DNA of 64,000 nt from UBA668 sp038234785 (GCA_038234785.1 JBBQTC010000003.1:56538-120537), one strand, 5' to 3'; counted from the stretch's first letter, positions 10,302 through 19,319 are shown. Translations and numbers: made by a program. The notes: generated from the sequence alone by a model not told the origin.

Positions 10302-11354
10302 TCAGGTCCGAGCCCTGAACACCCAATGCCGCAGCAGACCGAAGCGAGCGATGCTCGTCAGTCCGAGACCGGCGAGCGAGATCGCCACGCCACCCATGTA
10401 GTGACGACCTCGCTCCCGGCTGTCGCGGTAGCCGAAGGTGTATCGGCGGTTGGCCCATGTGTTGCCGACCGCCGTCGCTCCGACCGCGATGAGGGTGCTG
10501 ATGATGCCGATCTTGGCGAAGACGACGATCTGGCGGCCGAAGTCGTCGGCCAGCGGCTCACGGGTAGCCGGCCCGAGATCGACGCGACCGCGTCCGCGCA
10601 GGAACGTCGACGCCAGCCGGGCGACGCCCTTCAGGTCGTCGCGCGCGGTGGTCACGACGCGCACCCGGCTGTCGCGATCGTCGACCCACGTCACCGGGAC
10701 CTCGTGGACGCGCAGGCCGTTGCGTTCGGCGAGGAGCAGCAGTTCGGTGTCGAAGAACCAGGCCTCGTCCTGGACCATCGGGACGAGCACATCGGCGACC
10801 TCGCGACGGATGGCCTTGAACCCACACTGTGCGTCCCGGAAGCTGTTGCCGAAAATGGCGCGGAGGATGGCGTTGTAGGTGCGGGAGATGAACTCTCGCC
10901 TCGGGCCGCGAGCGACGGCCGACCCTGCCGCGAGGCGGGAGCCGATCGCCACGTCGCTGTGGCCGCTCATGAGCGGCGCGATCAACGCGAGGAGTGCGTC
11001 GAGCCTGGTGGACAGGTCGACGTCCATGTAGGCGACGATCGTCGCGTCGTTGCCGGACCACGTGCGTCGCAGCGCCCGGCCCCGGCCCTTCTCGTCGAGG
11101 TGCACAGCGCGGACGCCGTCGAGCGTCGAGGCGAGCGTGCTTGCGATGCGCCACGTGTCGTCGGTCGACGCGTTGTCGGCGATCGTGATCCGCCACGTGA
11201 ACGGAAACTGCTCGGTGAGGTAGCGATGCAGGGTGGTGACGCTCGCGGCCAACACCGCCGACTCGTTGTACACCGGGATGGCGATGTCGACGAGTGGTGC
11301 CGCGGTGAGGGGGAGCGACGGTGCGTCGGGGCGGTGCGGGGCCGTGAGCGTCAT
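10302..11354 (-). CDS. Glycosyltransferase family 2 fused to a shortened GtrA-like membrane domain
   Basis: A DPM1-like GT2 domain (about residues 20-250) transfers a sugar from a nucleotide donor, probably to polyprenyl phosphate. Visible are DIAIPVYNES, ADNASTDDT, MDVDLSTRLDALLAL, GSRLA, QCGFKAIRR and DTELLLLAERNG. The C-terminal about 80 residues resemble GtrA (ANRRYTFG, RFGLLRHWVF), but that domain normally has about 115-120 residues and four membrane segments. Here the pieces before NRRYTF and before RHWVF are each about 25-30 residues short, leaving two segments. It lies just upstream of the two-component pair. The role is probably cell-envelope glycosylation (inference). Confidence 0.85.
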   Translation of the reverse strand: MTLTAPHRPDAPSLPLTAAPLVDIAIPVYNESAVLAASVTTLHRYLTEQFPFTWRITIADNASTDDTWRIASTLASTLDGVRAVHLDEKGRGRALRRTWSGNDATIVAYMDVDLSTRLDALLALIAPLMSGHSDVAIGSRLAAGSAVARGPRREFISRTYNAILRAIFGNSFRDAQCGFKAIRREVADVLVPMVQDEAWFFDTELLLLAERNGLRVHEVPVTWVDDRDSRVRVVTTARDDLKGVARLASTFLRGRGRVDLGPATREPLADDFGRQIVVFAKIGIISTLIAVGATAVGNTWANRRYTFGYRDSRERGRHYMGGVAISLAGLGLTSIARFGLLRHWVFRART

Positions 11355-11416
11355 GCCATGATGCTGCGCGACGGCCCTGGGTGCGGCGTGTGAGCTTGCT
11401 GGGAACTTGCTGAGAG

Positions 11417-12655
11417 TCAGAGCTCGCCGGATGTGACCAGGTCGATCGCTCGCCGGCAGGTGCGATCGAACGCGTCGGCGGCCATCAGGAGATGCGGTTC
11501 GGGAGTGTCCTCCTCCTTGGTGTGGCTGAGCCCGTTGGTCGACGACGAGAACAGCATCACGGTCGGGATCTCGCGGGCAACTTCCGACGCGTCGTGCAGC
11601 GCCCCGCTCGGGATCTCGACGTCGTGGCCCTCCACCTCACGGACCGAGCGGCGGGCGGCGTCGAGCAGCGCCGCGTGGAACGGCATCGGTGGGATACGGA
11701 AGATGTGCTCCCACTCGATCGTGCACCCCTCCGAGTCGGCGGCCGCCGCCGCCGCCTGGTGGGCCTCGTCGAACATGGCCTGCAGCGACTCGGCGGAGAT
11801 GTGGCGCATGTCCATCGTGATGCGCGTCTCGCCTGCCACGGCCGTCACCACTCCCGGCCAGCACTGTGCCTGCCCGACCGTCGTGACGCCCTCGTGGCGC
11901 TCGCCGATCTCGGCGATGGCCAACGCGAACCGTGCCGCCGCCCGGAAGCTGTCGCGTCGCATCTCCATCGGCATGGTGCCGGCATGTGCAGCCTGACCGC
12001 GGAAGACCAGGCGCTCGCGCTCGATGCCTTTCGTGCCGGTGACCGTGGCGATGCCGAGGCCCTGCTGCTCCAAGATGGGACCCTGCTCGATGTGGACCTC
12101 GACGTACGCCTTCACGTCGGCCATCCGCGTGCGCGCACCGTCGAGGTGTTCGATGTCGACCCCGTGCTCGGCGAGGATCTCGGGGAGCTTTCCACCGTCG
12201 TTGTCGGTGAGCCCGCGGAGCACGGCGAGATCGAGCGTGCCCATGCATGCGGCCGAACCGAACAGGCTGCGGCTGAACCGTGCACCCTCTTCGTCGGCCC
12301 AGTCGACGACGGCGATCGTGATCGGTGGGGTTCCCTCCGCAGAGATCGCCCGGAGCAGTTCCAGACCGGCCATCACGCCGAGCGCCCCGTCGAGCCACCC
12401 GCCCTTGGGGACGCTGTCGAGATGTGACCCGACGAGCAGGGTCTCGGGCCGTGCCCCTGGAAGCACCGCCCACAGGTTGCCGGCCTCGTCCTCGTCGACC
12501 TCCACCGGCAAGGTGGCCAGTGACTCGCGCAAGAACGCACGCGCCTGCAGCCAATCAGGTGTCCAGGCCAGGCGGCGGCTGCCCTCGGGGCCGCCCGTGC
12601 GGGCGGCGAGCTCGCGCAGGTCGGCGACGACGCGGGCCGGTTCGTAGGTGCTCAT
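11417..12655 (-). CDS. M20-family amidohydrolase (allantoate / N-carbamoyl-L-amino acid hydrolase type)
   Basis: Zinc-dependent hydrolase of the AmaB/HyuC/AllC group, 412 residues, usual length. Metal ligands are recognisable: His in GSHLDSV, Asp in WLDGALGV, the Glu pair in DWADEEGARF, His in VEVHIEQGP, and the C-terminal His in GLSHTKEEDT. The dimerisation domain carries AHAGTMPM and MDMRH. Members cleave allantoate, ureidoglycolate, beta-ureidopropionate or N-carbamoyl amino acids. No purine, pyrimidine or hydantoin genes are adjacent, so the substrate is open. Confidence 0.88.
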   Translation of the reverse strand: MSTYEPARVVADLRELAARTGGPEGSRRLAWTPDWLQARAFLRESLATLPVEVDEDEAGNLWAVLPGARPETLLVGSHLDSVPKGGWLDGALGVMAGLELLRAISAEGTPPITIAVVDWADEEGARFSRSLFGSAACMGTLDLAVLRGLTDNDGGKLPEILAEHGVDIEHLDGARTRMADVKAYVEVHIEQGPILEQQGLGIATVTGTKGIERERLVFRGQAAHAGTMPMEMRRDSFRAAARFALAIAEIGERHEGVTTVGQAQCWPGVVTAVAGETRITMDMRHISAESLQAMFDEAHQAAAAAADSEGCTIEWEHIFRIPPMPFHAALLDAARRSVREVEGHDVEIPSGALHDASEVAREIPTVMLFSSSTNGLSHTKEEDTPEPHLLMAADAFDRTCRRAIDLVTSGEL

Positions 12656-12679
12656 CGTGCCGAGGCTAGCGATCGCGGG

Positions 12680-15394
12680 TCAGGCCAGCGACGAGGCGAG
12701 GGCCTCCTGTTGCCGGAGCCACCGCGTGGCGTCGGCAACGGCCATCGGCCGCGCGATGTAGTAGCCCTGGGCCCACGGACAGCCGAGCTCGCGGAGCAGG
12801 CTCAGCTTCTGTTCGCTGTCGACGCCTTCCGCGACGACCTTCAACCCCAGGGAGTCGCCGAGGCGCAGCAGCAGTTCCACGATCGTGCGATCGAGTCGGT
12901 CGTCGCACATCCCGGCGACGAAGACCTGGTCGATCTTCAACGTGTCGACGGTGAGCCGGTGCAGGTAGCTCATCGACGAGTAGCCGGTCCCGAAGTCGTC
13001 GATCGCGACGTTGACCCCCTGTGCTCGCAGATCGTCGACGACCGTCCCGGCGCGAGCGATGTCGGCGACGAGATGGGTCTCGGTGATCTCCAGGTCGAGC
13101 AGGTTCGGGTTCACGTTGGCGCGCCGGCACAACTCGTCGAGCAGCGAGACCAGATTGCCCTCCACGATGTGTCGCCCCGAGATGTTGACGGCGAGTCGCA
13201 TCCGAGACGTGGTGGGGTCCAGGCGCCAGTCACGCAGGATGCCGACGGCCTCTTCCAGCACCCACGACTCCAGGTCGACGATGACGCCGGTGCGCTCGGC
13301 GATGGGAATGAACTCGCTGGGTCCGATCTCACCGATGCCGGGCCGGTTCCAGCGCAGGAGGACCTCGGCGCCGATCGGGTGCGAGGTCGCGATGTCGATG
13401 ATCGGCTGCAGACACAGCGAGAACTGCTCCTGGGCGAGGCCGTGGCGCATCGTGAGCGCCATCTCGGCGCGCTCCTCGATCACATGGGCGAGCCGCTCGT
13501 CGAAGGCCTCCACCCGCCCGCGGCCGCGCTCCTTGGCGTGGTAGACGGCCGAGTCCGCCTGGGCCACGCTGGCGAGCGGGTCGCGGTGGCCGTCGACCAT
13601 GGCGACACCCGCGCTCGCCGACAGCGTGAACAGCTGTCCGCCGCTGCCGGTGCACGGAGCAGAGATGGCAGCGATCAGGTCGCGGGCGCGAGCTGTGACT
13701 CGATCGAGCGACTCCGCATGCTCGATGAGGACGAGGAACTCGTCGCCGCCGATGCGCGCCACGACGTCGAGCGGGCAGGCCAGACGCACCCGCTGGGCGA
13801 GTTCGGCGAGGATGCGGTCGCCCTCCGAGTGGCCCTGGGTGTCGTTGACGCTCTTGAACCCGTCGAGGTCGAGGAAGATGACCGCACCGGTGTGTCCCTC
13901 TTGGCGGGCCTGCATGCCGATGATCGACAACCGCTCCAGAGCTGCCGTCCGATTCGCCAGCCCGGTGAGGGCATCGGTGCGTGCCTGGACGTTGGCGGCG
14001 GCGTGGGACTCGTGGAGCTGCGAGGTGACCGTGGCGAGTTGACTCACCGATCGGCGAACGGTGTCGCCGAGGGGGCCCGGCAGCGAGTCGTCGACCTCGG
14101 TGTCGCCCTGGGCGAGGCGGTCGAGTTGCGACTCGTAGGCCTTGAGCGTGGTGACCATGTCGTTGAACGCGCGGGTGACGACGCGCAGGTCGGTGGGGCC
14201 GATCGGCTTCTCGGGGTCCCCCGACAGGTCGCCCTCGCGCACCTGACGCGAGCGGCGGGCGAGCCGGCCGAGCGGGCGCAGTACCGAGCGGATCACGAGC
14301 ACGAGCAGGATCAGGCTGACGAGCACCGACAGGACCATCGCCCCGATGGCCAGACGTCGGGCGGACTCGGCCGTGGCCTGCACGTCATCGGCGTGGTTGA
14401 CCTCTTGGAGGAGGAACGAGTTGGCGTACGACTTGAGCAGCTCCAGGCGGGTGAACGATCCGAGCAGGACGTCGGTGAGCAGCTTGATGTCCTCGGGGCG
14501 AGTGACGACCTGCTCCGGGGTGGCTGCGGCGGCGGACACCGCCGCGATGTACTTCGGAAGGCTCTCCGCCACGACGGTGAAGTCGGGGCTGTTGACGATC
14601 TGGTCGAACCGCGCGCGCCGGCCGGGGTCGATCAGCTCGCGCAACTGGCGGAGTGATGCGTCGAACGACGCCGAGGCCTCGATCATGGACACGAGGCTTG
14701 CCTGAGGGTCACCGCTGATCGCCGCATCGGAGAGCTCGTCGAGCGCCGTCGACGCGTATTCCAGGGAGGCGATCAACTGTCCGGTCTCGGCACCGATCCC
14801 GCGCAGGTCATCGGAGACGGCCGCCCCCATCAGCGCCTCGCCGGCGGTGTGGTTGATCGTTCGGACCAAGGAGATCGCCTGGTCGTAGCCATCCTCGATC
14901 TCGGCCGCGGTGGCGGTGCGCGTGTCGAAGGAACGGCGGAGCTCGGTCAGGGAGGATCGCAGGACGAGAAGCTCGTCCCGGATCGTGGTTCCCGTCGGCA
15001 GGACCACGTCGCCCTGGCGTGCCGCCAGCGCATCCAGTCCCTTGTCGAGATCGAGTCGGGCGCCGTCGAGGATGCCCGGGAAGCTGGTGCCGGTGATCTG
15101 CTGCAGGTCCGCACGGTCGACGCCACGGGCTTCGGCTTCGGCCAAACCGTGGGTCGAGGTCAACTCGAGGTAGAGGGGCACGATCAGGTTGCCCGACACC
15201 AGCAACAGCTCGGCCTGGTCGCTCACGTCGGCCGCTGACGATGCCGCGACGTTCTGGCGGTGAACCTCCCGCCACGCGAAGACCTGCAAGGCGAGCACGG
15301 GGATGAGCACCATCACGAGCAGGCGGAAGCCGAGCGAGCGCGGACCGAAGCGCCCGACCCGCGACGACGACCCGGTGAGTGGTGCCCGTTGCAC
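12680..15394 (-). CDS. Membrane GGDEF-EAL cyclic-di-GMP enzyme with HAMP domain
   Basis: A 904-residue protein: TM1 near 25-45, a large extracytoplasmic region of about 290 residues, TM2 near 345-365, HAMP, GGDEF, EAL. The cyclase signature IGGDEF is intact. The inhibitory-site motif RxxD reads CPLD, so product inhibition is probably absent. The phosphodiesterase domain has EVLLRW (an accepted EAL variant), VNISGRH, LEITET, IDDFGTGYSS, LKIDQ, VVAEGV and AQGYY, so both activities are plausible. Start is GTG 15394, 6 bases after a TAGTTT box shared with the divergent ilvD promoter region. Confidence 0.9.
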   Translation of the reverse strand: MQRAPLTGSSSRVGRFGPRSLGFRLLVMVLIPVLALQVFAWREVHRQNVAASSAADVSDQAELLLVSGNLIVPLYLELTSTHGLAEAEARGVDRADLQQITGTSFPGILDGARLDLDKGLDALAARQGDVVLPTGTTIRDELLVLRSSLTELRRSFDTRTATAAEIEDGYDQAISLVRTINHTAGEALMGAAVSDDLRGIGAETGQLIASLEYASTALDELSDAAISGDPQASLVSMIEASASFDASLRQLRELIDPGRRARFDQIVNSPDFTVVAESLPKYIAAVSAAAATPEQVVTRPEDIKLLTDVLLGSFTRLELLKSYANSFLLQEVNHADDVQATAESARRLAIGAMVLSVLVSLILLVLVIRSVLRPLGRLARRSRQVREGDLSGDPEKPIGPTDLRVVTRAFNDMVTTLKAYESQLDRLAQGDTEVDDSLPGPLGDTVRRSVSQLATVTSQLHESHAAANVQARTDALTGLANRTAALERLSIIGMQARQEGHTGAVIFLDLDGFKSVNDTQGHSEGDRILAELAQRVRLACPLDVVARIGGDEFLVLIEHAESLDRVTARARDLIAAISAPCTGSGGQLFTLSASAGVAMVDGHRDPLASVAQADSAVYHAKERGRGRVEAFDERLAHVIEERAEMALTMRHGLAQEQFSLCLQPIIDIATSHPIGAEVLLRWNRPGIGEIGPSEFIPIAERTGVIVDLESWVLEEAVGILRDWRLDPTTSRMRLAVNISGRHIVEGNLVSLLDELCRRANVNPNLLDLEITETHLVADIARAGTVVDDLRAQGVNVAIDDFGTGYSSMSYLHRLTVDTLKIDQVFVAGMCDDRLDRTIVELLLRLGDSLGLKVVAEGVDSEQKLSLLRELGCPWAQGYYIARPMAVADATRWLRQQEALASSLA

Positions 15395-15399
15395 CAGGC

Positions 15400-15447
15400 C
15401 AAACTACTCCGCTCACTCGGTGGCGGTCGGCCGACAGGGGTAGTTTG
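15400..15447. promoter_or_regulatory. Inverted repeat carrying divergent -10 boxes for ilvD and the GGDEF-EAL gene
   Basis: CAAACTACTCC at 15400-15410 and GGGGTAGTTTG at 15437-15447 are 11-base inverted arms with one G-T mismatch. Each arm holds TAGTTT reading outward. On the plus strand it ends 7 bases before the ilvD ATG; on the minus strand it ends 6 bases before the GTG at 15394. Both transcripts would be leaderless. The symmetry may simply be two similar promoters, or a shared operator. Confidence 0.5.
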
Positions 15448-15453
15448 CTGACC

Positions 15454-17160
15454 ATGACCCAGGAAACCGGAACTCCCGTCGACGTGAAGCCTCGCAGCCG
15501 CGACGTCACCGATGGCCTGCAGAAAGCCGCCTCCCGCGCCATGCTGCGCGCGGTCGGGATGACCGACGACGACTGGGACAAGCCGCAGGTCGCGATCGCC
15601 AACGCCTGGAATGAGGTGACGCCCTGCAACATGACCCTGCGCAAGCTCGCCGAGCACGCCAAGGACGGCGTGCGCGCCGGCGGCGGCTTCCCGATGGAGT
15701 TCGGGACGATCACCGTCAGCGACGGCATCAGCATGGGGCACGAGGGGATGCGCGCCTCGCTGGTCAGCCGCGAGGTGATCACCGACTCCGTCGAGTGCGT
15801 CATGCACGCCGAGCGCCTCGACGGATTCGTCGGGCTCGCCGGCTGCGACAAGAGCATCCCGGCGATGCTCATGGCGGCAGCTCGGCTCGACCTGCCCAGT
15901 GTGTTCGTCTACAACGGCAGCATCATGCCGGGCCAGCTCCACGGCAAAGCCCTCGACATCACCAGTGTGTTCGAGGCGGTCGGCGCGTTCTCGGCCGGCT
16001 CCATCAGCGAGGCGGAACTGCACGACATCGAAACCCATGCATGCCCCGGCGAGGGCGCGTGCGGGGGCATGTTCACGGCCAACACGATGAGCTCCATCGC
16101 CGAGGCGATTGGCATGTCGCTGCCGGGCACGGCGTCGCCCCCGGCCATCGACGGTCGCCGGGAGAGCGATGCGCGCATGGCCGGCGAGGCCGTCGTCAAC
16201 TTGCTTCGGCTGGGGATCACCCCGCGCATGATCATGACCAAGAAGGCGTTCGAGAATGCCATTGCCGTCACGTCGGCACTCGGCGGCAGCACCAACGCAG
16301 TGCTGCACCTGCTGGCGATGGCCAACGAGGCCGGCGTGGATCTCGAGCTCGACGACTTCAACCGCATCGCCGCCAAGGTGCCCCACATCGCCGACATGAA
16401 GCCCGGTGGCCAGTTCCACATGAGCGACCTCGACCGCATCGGCGGGGTGCCCGTCGTCATGCGTCACCTGCTCGATGCCGGGTTGTTGCATGGTGACTGT
16501 CTCACGGTCACGGGCAAGACGATGGCGGAGAACCTCGCCGAGATCGACCCGCCCGCGCCGGATGGCATCGTCGTGCATCCGCTCTCCGACCCGATCCACA
16601 CCGAGGGCGGCATCGTCGTGCTCACCGGCTCGCTGGCCCCCAAGGGCTCGGTCGTCAAGGTCGCCGGGCTGAGCGCCGAGCAGAAGCAGTTCGTCGGCAC
16701 TGCCCGGGTGTTCGACGGCGAGGACGCCGCGATGGAGGTCATCCTCGCCGGCGCCATCGAGCCCGGCACGGTGATCGTCATCCGCTACGAAGGCCCCAAG
16801 GGCGGCCCGGGCATGCGCGAGATGCTGGCCATCACCGGCGCCCTCAAGGGCGTCGGCCGTGGCGCCGACTGCGCACTCATCACCGACGGTCGCTTCAGCG
16901 GCGGAACATGGGGCTTCTGCATCGGTCACGTCGCGCCGGAAGCCGTCGACGGTGGACCGATCGCGTTCGTGCGCGACGGTGACCAGATCCGCGTCGACGT
17001 CCACGAGTTGAGCCTCGACCTGCTCGTCGACGACGGTGAGATCGCCAGGCGTCGGGCGTCGTGGCAGCCGAACCCGCCGCGCTACACCTCGGGTGTGTTG
17101 GGCAAGTACGCCCGTCTGGTGCAGGGCGCCGAGACCGGAGCCATCACCAACACGCTGTGA
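15454..17160 (+). CDS. ilvD: Dihydroxy-acid dehydratase
   Basis: Iron-sulfur enzyme of valine, isoleucine and leucine synthesis that dehydrates 2,3-dihydroxy-3-methyl(iso)valerate; 568 residues. Three conserved cysteine motifs are visible: VTPCNM near residue 56, AGCDKSIP and GACGGMFTANTM. The C-terminal signature GRFSGGTWGFCIGHVAPEA is also present. ATG 15454 is preferred to upstream in-frame codons because a TAGTTT box lies 7 bases upstream and the protein then starts as family members do. The rest of the pathway (ilvBNC) is 8 kb downstream. Confidence 0.96.
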   Translation: MTQETGTPVDVKPRSRDVTDGLQKAASRAMLRAVGMTDDDWDKPQVAIANAWNEVTPCNMTLRKLAEHAKDGVRAGGGFPMEFGTITVSDGISMGHEGMRASLVSREVITDSVECVMHAERLDGFVGLAGCDKSIPAMLMAAARLDLPSVFVYNGSIMPGQLHGKALDITSVFEAVGAFSAGSISEAELHDIETHACPGEGACGGMFTANTMSSIAEAIGMSLPGTASPPAIDGRRESDARMAGEAVVNLLRLGITPRMIMTKKAFENAIAVTSALGGSTNAVLHLLAMANEAGVDLELDDFNRIAAKVPHIADMKPGGQFHMSDLDRIGGVPVVMRHLLDAGLLHGDCLTVTGKTMAENLAEIDPPAPDGIVVHPLSDPIHTEGGIVVLTGSLAPKGSVVKVAGLSAEQKQFVGTARVFDGEDAAMEVILAGAIEPGTVIVIRYEGPKGGPGMREMLAITGALKGVGRGADCALITDGRFSGGTWGFCIGHVAPEAVDGGPIAFVRDGDQIRVDVHELSLDLLVDDGEIARRRASWQPNPPRYTSGVLGKYARLVQGAETGAITNTL

Positions 17161-17169
17161 CGTGAAAGG

Positions 17170-17205
17170 GGGGCGCGACCGGCACCCGATTGCCAGTCGC
17201 GCCCC
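17170..17205. terminator. Strong hairpin between convergent ilvD and dsrE2
   Basis: GGGGCGCGAC pairs perfectly with GTCGCGCCCC, enclosing a second stem GGCA/TGCC with a 6-base loop. It lies 10 bases after the ilvD stop and 18 bases after the dsrE2 stop on the other strand. There is no U-tract on either side, so it is either a bidirectional terminator of the kind common in GC-rich genomes or an mRNA 3'-end stabiliser. Confidence 0.65.
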
Positions 17206-17223
17206 GATCAGCGCCGCCGATCA

Positions 17224-17688
17224 TCAGGTGAAGATGATCTGTCCGCCGGCGGCCATGTCGTAGAAATCGCCGACGGTGATGATGTCCTGCACCTGTTCGA
17301 CGAAGTCGTCCTTCTCGAGCCCGAACATGTCGACGGACGCCTTGCAGGCATACATGCCGCAGCCGGTGTCGCCGATCATCTCGATGAACTCGTGCATCGG
17401 CGGGATGTCGATCTTGTCCATCGTCTTGCTCATCATGTGCGTCGCGAGGCCGCTCATGCCCGGCAGCCCGCCGATGAGCGTCGGGATGTGCATGCCGGGG
17501 TTGCCGACGGTGGCGACCTTGATGTGGTCGATCCGCTTCTTGTTGATGGCGTCGAGTCCGAAGAACGTGAAGAACAGGTTCGCCTCCATGCCCTCGGCGC
17601 GGGCGCCGTTCGCCATGATCAGTGCCGGGTAGATGCCTTCCAGCGATCCCTTCGACACGATGATCGAGACCTTGGTGATCTTGTCCAT
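17224..17688 (-). CDS. DsrE2-like (DsrE/DsrF/DrsH family) sulfur carrier protein
   Basis: About 154 residues. The family fold is indicated by VSIIVSKGSLEGIYPALIMANGARAEGMEANLFFTFFGL and by the cysteine segment GDTGCGMYACKASVDMFGL near residue 110-128. DsrE2 proteins accept and pass persulfide sulfur, often with TusA, DsrC and sulfide oxidation genes. Two starts are possible: ATG 17688, with AAAGGA 11 bases upstream, or ATG 17700, which overlaps the dsrC stop; 17688 is chosen for the ribosome binding site. Last gene of the sqr-dsrC-dsrE2 operon. Confidence 0.85.
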   Translation of the reverse strand: MDKITKVSIIVSKGSLEGIYPALIMANGARAEGMEANLFFTFFGLDAINKKRIDHIKVATVGNPGMHIPTLIGGLPGMSGLATHMMSKTMDKIDIPPMHEFIEMIGDTGCGMYACKASVDMFGLEKDDFVEQVQDIITVGDFYDMAAGGQIIFT

Positions 17689-17690
17689 GA

Positions 17691-18008
17691 TCAGATGCAT
17701 CCTTTCGGCTTCGGGATGCCGGCGATGCGTGCCGCCATCTTCGCGGGGCCTTTCGGGAACAGCAGGTAGAGGTCCTTGACGCTGACGCCGGAGGTCTTGC
17801 CGAGCACACGGACCGTGGGTCCGGTGCCCTTCTCGAAGAACTCCTTGCGCATGAAGTCGAGCACGATCCAGTGCTGCTCGGTGAGGGGGTCGATGCCGTC
17901 GGCCTTGGCCAGTTCGACGGCGATGTCACGGTTCCACTGGGTCGGATCGAGGAAGAAGCCCTCCTCGTTGACCTCGACGGTGGTCCCGGCGTAGGTGGCG
18001 GTGCTCAT
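17691..18008 (-). CDS. DsrC/TusE-family sulfur relay protein lacking CysB
   Basis: 105 residues, the usual family length, with GFFLDPTQWNRDIAVELAKADGI, LTEQHWIVLDFMRKEFFEKGTGPTVRVL and the mobile C-terminal arm. The penultimate cysteine (CysA, C104) is present in KPKGCI. The second cysteine of true DsrC, 11 residues earlier, is alanine (A93 in AARIAGIPKP). In this family a single CysA marks TusE-like or regulatory members rather than the trisulfide-forming partner of dissimilatory sulfite reductase. ATG overlaps the sqr stop; no dsrAB is in the window. Confidence 0.88.
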   Translation of the reverse strand: MSTATYAGTTVEVNEEGFFLDPTQWNRDIAVELAKADGIDPLTEQHWIVLDFMRKEFFEKGTGPTVRVLGKTSGVSVKDLYLLFPKGPAKMAARIAGIPKPKGCI

Positions 18009-19282
18009 ACCGATGCCTTTTCTGTGTTCGGGGTGGGATGGTCCTTGCCGTGTTCTGGCATGTCGGCGCCGATGCCCGGCACGTCACGGCCCTGCAGCAG
18101 GGCGTGCCAGTAGAACCACTGGAACATCAGCTTGCCGAGGTGGTTCATGCGACTCTCCTTGAGGAGCGGCATGCCGACCTTGCTGGGGAAGTGGCCGGGC
18201 AGCGGTTCGGTCGCGTAGTTGAAGTCGATGAGGAGGGCCTTGCCGAAGCCCGTCTCGATGAAGCAGTTGGTATGCCCGTCGAACGTGCTCTGCAGTTCCC
18301 GGCCCTCGAGGAAGCGGACGATGTTGTCGACCAACACCTCACCCTCGAAGTGGGTGACCGATCCGGCCTTCGATGTCGGCACGTTGGTGGCATCGCCGAT
18401 GACGAAGATGTTCGGCTTCGCATGCGACTGCAGCGTCGCCTTGTCGGTGGGCACGAAGTTGAGGTCGTCGCCCAAGCCGTCGCTGCGGCCCACGTAGTCG
18501 GCACCGCTGTGCATCGGGATGACCACGGCGAGATCGAAGGGCACTTCCCGCCCGTCGTAGCCGACGAGCTTGTTGCCCTCGTCCTCGCAGACGACCTCAC
18601 CGGTGTTGAACTCGGTGACGAGATGGACGCACTTCTCCTCCAGCAACGACACCAGCTTGGCGGCGGCCGTCGGCTTGGTGAACGCACCGTCGAGGGGGGT
18701 GACGTAGGTGATCTCGACCTTGTCGCGGATGCCTCGGTCGGTGAAGTACCAGTCGGCGAGGAAGCAGAACTCCAGCGGTGCGACGGGGCACTTGATCGGC
18801 ATGTCGACGACGTTGACGACCAGCTTGCCGCCCTTGAACTCGCCGAGCGCGACCTCCAGGCCGGTGGCGCCGATGATGTCGTAGAACGTGAAGACCTTCT
18901 CGTTCCACCCGGCGCCGGTGAGACCTTCGGTCTCGTCGAGCGCGAGCGTCGAACCGGAGGCGATCACCAACAGGTCGTACCCGAGCTCCCTGCCGTCCTC
19001 GAGCACCACGGTGTCGCGGTCCTTGTCGACGCGCTGGATGCCCTGCTCGATGAACTCGATGCCCTTCTGCAGTTGCTCGTGGCGCGGTCGGACGATCTCG
19101 GAATGCATCGCCAGTCCGAAGGGCACGAACAACAGCCCGGGCTGGTACAGGTGGTGGTCGTCCTTGTCGACGACGGTGATGTGGATCGCCTCGTCACCGT
19201 GGTGACGGAAATGGCGGTGGAGGCGATTGGCGACCAGGGTGCCACCCGTGCCGCCACCCAGGATCAGGATGCGCTTGGCCAT
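18005..19282 (-). CDS. sqr: Sulfide:quinone oxidoreductase-like FAD enzyme
   Basis: 425-residue FAD/NAD(P)-type flavoprotein starting MAKRILILGGGTGGTLVANRL (dinucleotide fold). HHLYQPGLLFVPFGL and IFVIGDATNVPTSKAGSVTHFEGE are typical of SQR and related type-II NADH dehydrogenases. Two redox cysteines are placed as in SQR: C165 in MPIKCPVAPLEF and C340 in GHTNCFIETG. It would oxidise sulfide and pass electrons to quinone, with the downstream DsrC and DsrE2 handling the sulfur (inference from operon). The in-frame region upstream of 19282 is not used: AAAGGAAGG lies 6-8 bases before this ATG. Confidence 0.87.
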   Translation of the reverse strand: MAKRILILGGGTGGTLVANRLHRHFRHHGDEAIHITVVDKDDHHLYQPGLLFVPFGLAMHSEIVRPRHEQLQKGIEFIEQGIQRVDKDRDTVVLEDGRELGYDLLVIASGSTLALDETEGLTGAGWNEKVFTFYDIIGATGLEVALGEFKGGKLVVNVVDMPIKCPVAPLEFCFLADWYFTDRGIRDKVEITYVTPLDGAFTKPTAAAKLVSLLEEKCVHLVTEFNTGEVVCEDEGNKLVGYDGREVPFDLAVVIPMHSGADYVGRSDGLGDDLNFVPTDKATLQSHAKPNIFVIGDATNVPTSKAGSVTHFEGEVLVDNIVRFLEGRELQSTFDGHTNCFIETGFGKALLIDFNYATEPLPGHFPSKVGMPLLKESRMNHLGKLMFQWFYWHALLQGRDVPGIGADMPEHGKDHPTPNTEKASV

Positions 19283-19319
19283 CGGGGACCTTCCTTTCCA
19301 GTCCCACGATGCGCCCGCA

